Below, one piece after another: positions 7,001 through 7,138 of a stretch of 7,138 nt of DNA. The number at the start of each line of letters is the position of its first letter. The first letter of the stretch is position 1. The stretch is from assembly GCA_903907305.1 (NCBI GenBank), contig CAIVNT010000280.1:1-7138 (forward strand). Direction: 5' to 3'. Below the pieces are notes generated by a model, which worked only from the letters and a program-made list of their open reading frames with translations, was not told the DNA's origin and did no database searches. Position numbers and translations under genes: made by a program. Origin of the DNA: an uncultured Ignavibacteriota bacterium (GTDB taxonomy: Bacteria; Bacteroidota; Ignavibacteria; UBA10030; UBA8401).

Positions 7001-7138
7001 TGGTACCATTAAAATTTACCCCGCCGGAAGCCGAGAAGCCGCTGTTGAGAGCAAGTGTCTGTGTCCCGGTCCCGGAAAATATCACACTGCCGCTGTTGGT
7101 CAGTGTCCCATTGTTCGAAACGTCGCCGGAAAATGTCA
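4014..7138 (-). CDS. Large beta-strand repeat protein, 5' end beyond window (1040 aa seen)
   Basis: The frame is open to the right edge (first whole codon at 7136) and ends in TAA at 4016-4014. A GTG at 7085 is not a convincing start, because the repeat pattern (FSGDVSNNGTLTNSGSVIFSG) runs through it. Residues are counted from 7136. Positions 1-535 are repeats with modules such as FSGTGTQTL, YTGSGQTV and FNGTGTQSL, plus two GWTI.G...GGS..H...FT..GTF copies 98 residues apart (74 and 172). Positions 539-686 are a VNR domain (HIIGNLQKN, FEIGD.TRYSPVSLTF, SVNRSWTLS, ITVFGDFQIGE). Positions 691-717 are a W-N-G..NNWNTAANW..GVP module. Positions 785-1015 are four tandem units of about 60 residues. 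The tail is AGTIINDGTVIAGN. There are no cysteines and few charges. The fold is probably an elongated beta-solenoid-like, exported surface protein (inference). The signal peptide, if present, lies outside the window. Confidence 0.9.
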   Translation of the reverse strand, partial: TFSGDVSNNGTLTNSGSVIFSGTGTQTLALNSGFSASGGVNFNGTISPTFSDASSPSFSTVDINNSAPITPVLGWTISGPFTVAVGATFIGGSYTHSFNGLFTNNGTFSSNGSIVISPAASSSVRLSGTEFTSSGTLELGGTGAITLASGTQTLNNLTISNTNPAGITLVSGWTIGGDLLIQSGAILNGGSGLSHTISGDFTAAGTFTGATSTITFDNTSEKNVSAGSASTFNNIIIASGDSLTALTNITITGNLTNNGTFVNDGIEVTFNGSSNSIIGGSATTFDQLTISKSSASTTLAVNISEISNLNVTGGTLDLASFSAADNSVDGGILMLGSGTTLKIGGTSPTTFDSSLFAATSSVIYTGSGQTVNAAPAYGSLIISTSGATTLSSATYTIAADLTITSGTVTAGNSTVLNVGGNYSQSGGTFSGGNATQFNVVGNFTLSSGTFFPSSNTSTHSISGNWTISGGTFTNTNSTIRFNGTGTQSLTSTGTFNNVTINKSSGTLSLSSDMTIAGTLTLTSGNIYAGVNKVIITSAGTVSRTSGHIIGNLQKNVATGSPTRTFEIGDATRYSPVSLTFASVTAAGNVIAGTSSGDNSDILNSGINPNKSVNRSWTLSNSGVTFTSYSSTFTFVAGDIDAGAATGSFTVSKLTSGTWGLQTIGTRTAVSTQATGITVFGDFQIGESGKVWNGSVDNNWNTAANWTPSGVPSNIDAVTIGGAFTININATATTADLSIGNASAVMTILTGNSLTVSGNLSVTSGTLNTQTAFPAVSGTTMLTGGTIGYTGTGSQSVTALNYHHLTISGARTSNTITFAADTVGIAGLFTNSSTFTSGGFVLTNNTIEYNGTAGQTVIPFSYNNLLISGAHSDSVKFDPSSVIKISGTFNPAATFSSGVYSSVGSTIEFNGTGAQTVPAFSYHNLTISGARGSAAITLASDSVHIAAIFAPTATAVSYSQSGTIFDFNGTTSQSIPAFTYNSLVFSRTGVKTIGSSVTSANDFVNRSGTQVTVDAGVTVQINGSLNNAGTIINDGTVIAGN
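4092..4784 (-). repeat. Four tandem ~60-residue units at the C-terminal end of the large gene
   Basis: The units start at 4784, 4604, 4424 and about 4250, so the protein periods are 60, 60 and 58 residues. Shared core: T-I-x-[FY]-x-G-T-x-x-Q-[TS]-[VI]-x-x-[FL]-[ST]-Y-x-x-L-x-[IF]-S. In the first three units [GA]-A-[RH]-[TSG] follows, then a strand of the D-[TS]-V-x-I-[AS] type and a TF/FAPTAT segment. The last unit degenerates after its first half. The nucleotide sequences have diverged much more than the proteins, so this is an old duplication rather than a recent slippage product. Confidence 0.8.

Overview
The window holds three large genes, all read from the minus strand, so transcription runs from right to left. 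In order of transcription they are: a gene that enters from the right edge (7138 to 4014, 5' end outside the window), a complete gene (3863 to 1800), and a gene that leaves through the left edge (1528 to 1, 3' end outside the window). All three encode exported, cysteine-free proteins rich in Ser, Thr, Gly and Asn. They are built from short beta-strand repeats of the kind usually annotated 'beta strand repeat-containing protein'. I see no enzyme, tRNA, rRNA, mobile element or CRISPR array.

The three proteins are related. The second and third start with a signal peptide followed by the same mature N-terminus (Q-[ND]-x-V-N-T-G, then an NNG/TNN stretch). All three contain the module [FY]-x-G-[TS]-G-x-Q-[TS]-[VLI]...Y-x-x-L-x-[IL]-S-G. 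It occurs at least nine times in the first protein, about five times in the second and once in the third. The first and second proteins each contain one 'VNR' domain followed by one W-N-x(5-6)-W module, and the third has a counterpart of the VNR domain. The first and second end in nearly the same C-terminal motif (AGTxxNDGTVxxGN, then stop). The third protein differs: after the shared front part it carries a bacterial Ig-like (Big_1-type) domain, a well-formed dockerin type I pair, and the start of what may be a cohesin-like domain at the window edge.

The spacer between the first and second genes (150 bp) holds a five-codon mini-ORF with a consensus Shine-Dalgarno site and the ribosome binding site of the second gene. 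The spacer between the second and third genes (271 bp) holds a strong two-tier hairpin and the ribosome binding site of the third gene. I see no convincing terminator or promoter in either spacer.

Organism (inference): large exported beta-strand repeat proteins with a dockerin module are common in the Bacteroidota/Ignavibacteriota/Chlorobi group. The clear Shine-Dalgarno sites fit an Ignavibacteria- or Chlorobi-like lineage better than Bacteroidia or Flavobacteriia, which mostly lack them. A plausible reading is a surface-layer, adhesion or scaffold cluster: two filamentous repeat proteins plus a multidomain partner with a calcium-binding interaction module. No substrate or partner can be read from the sequence.
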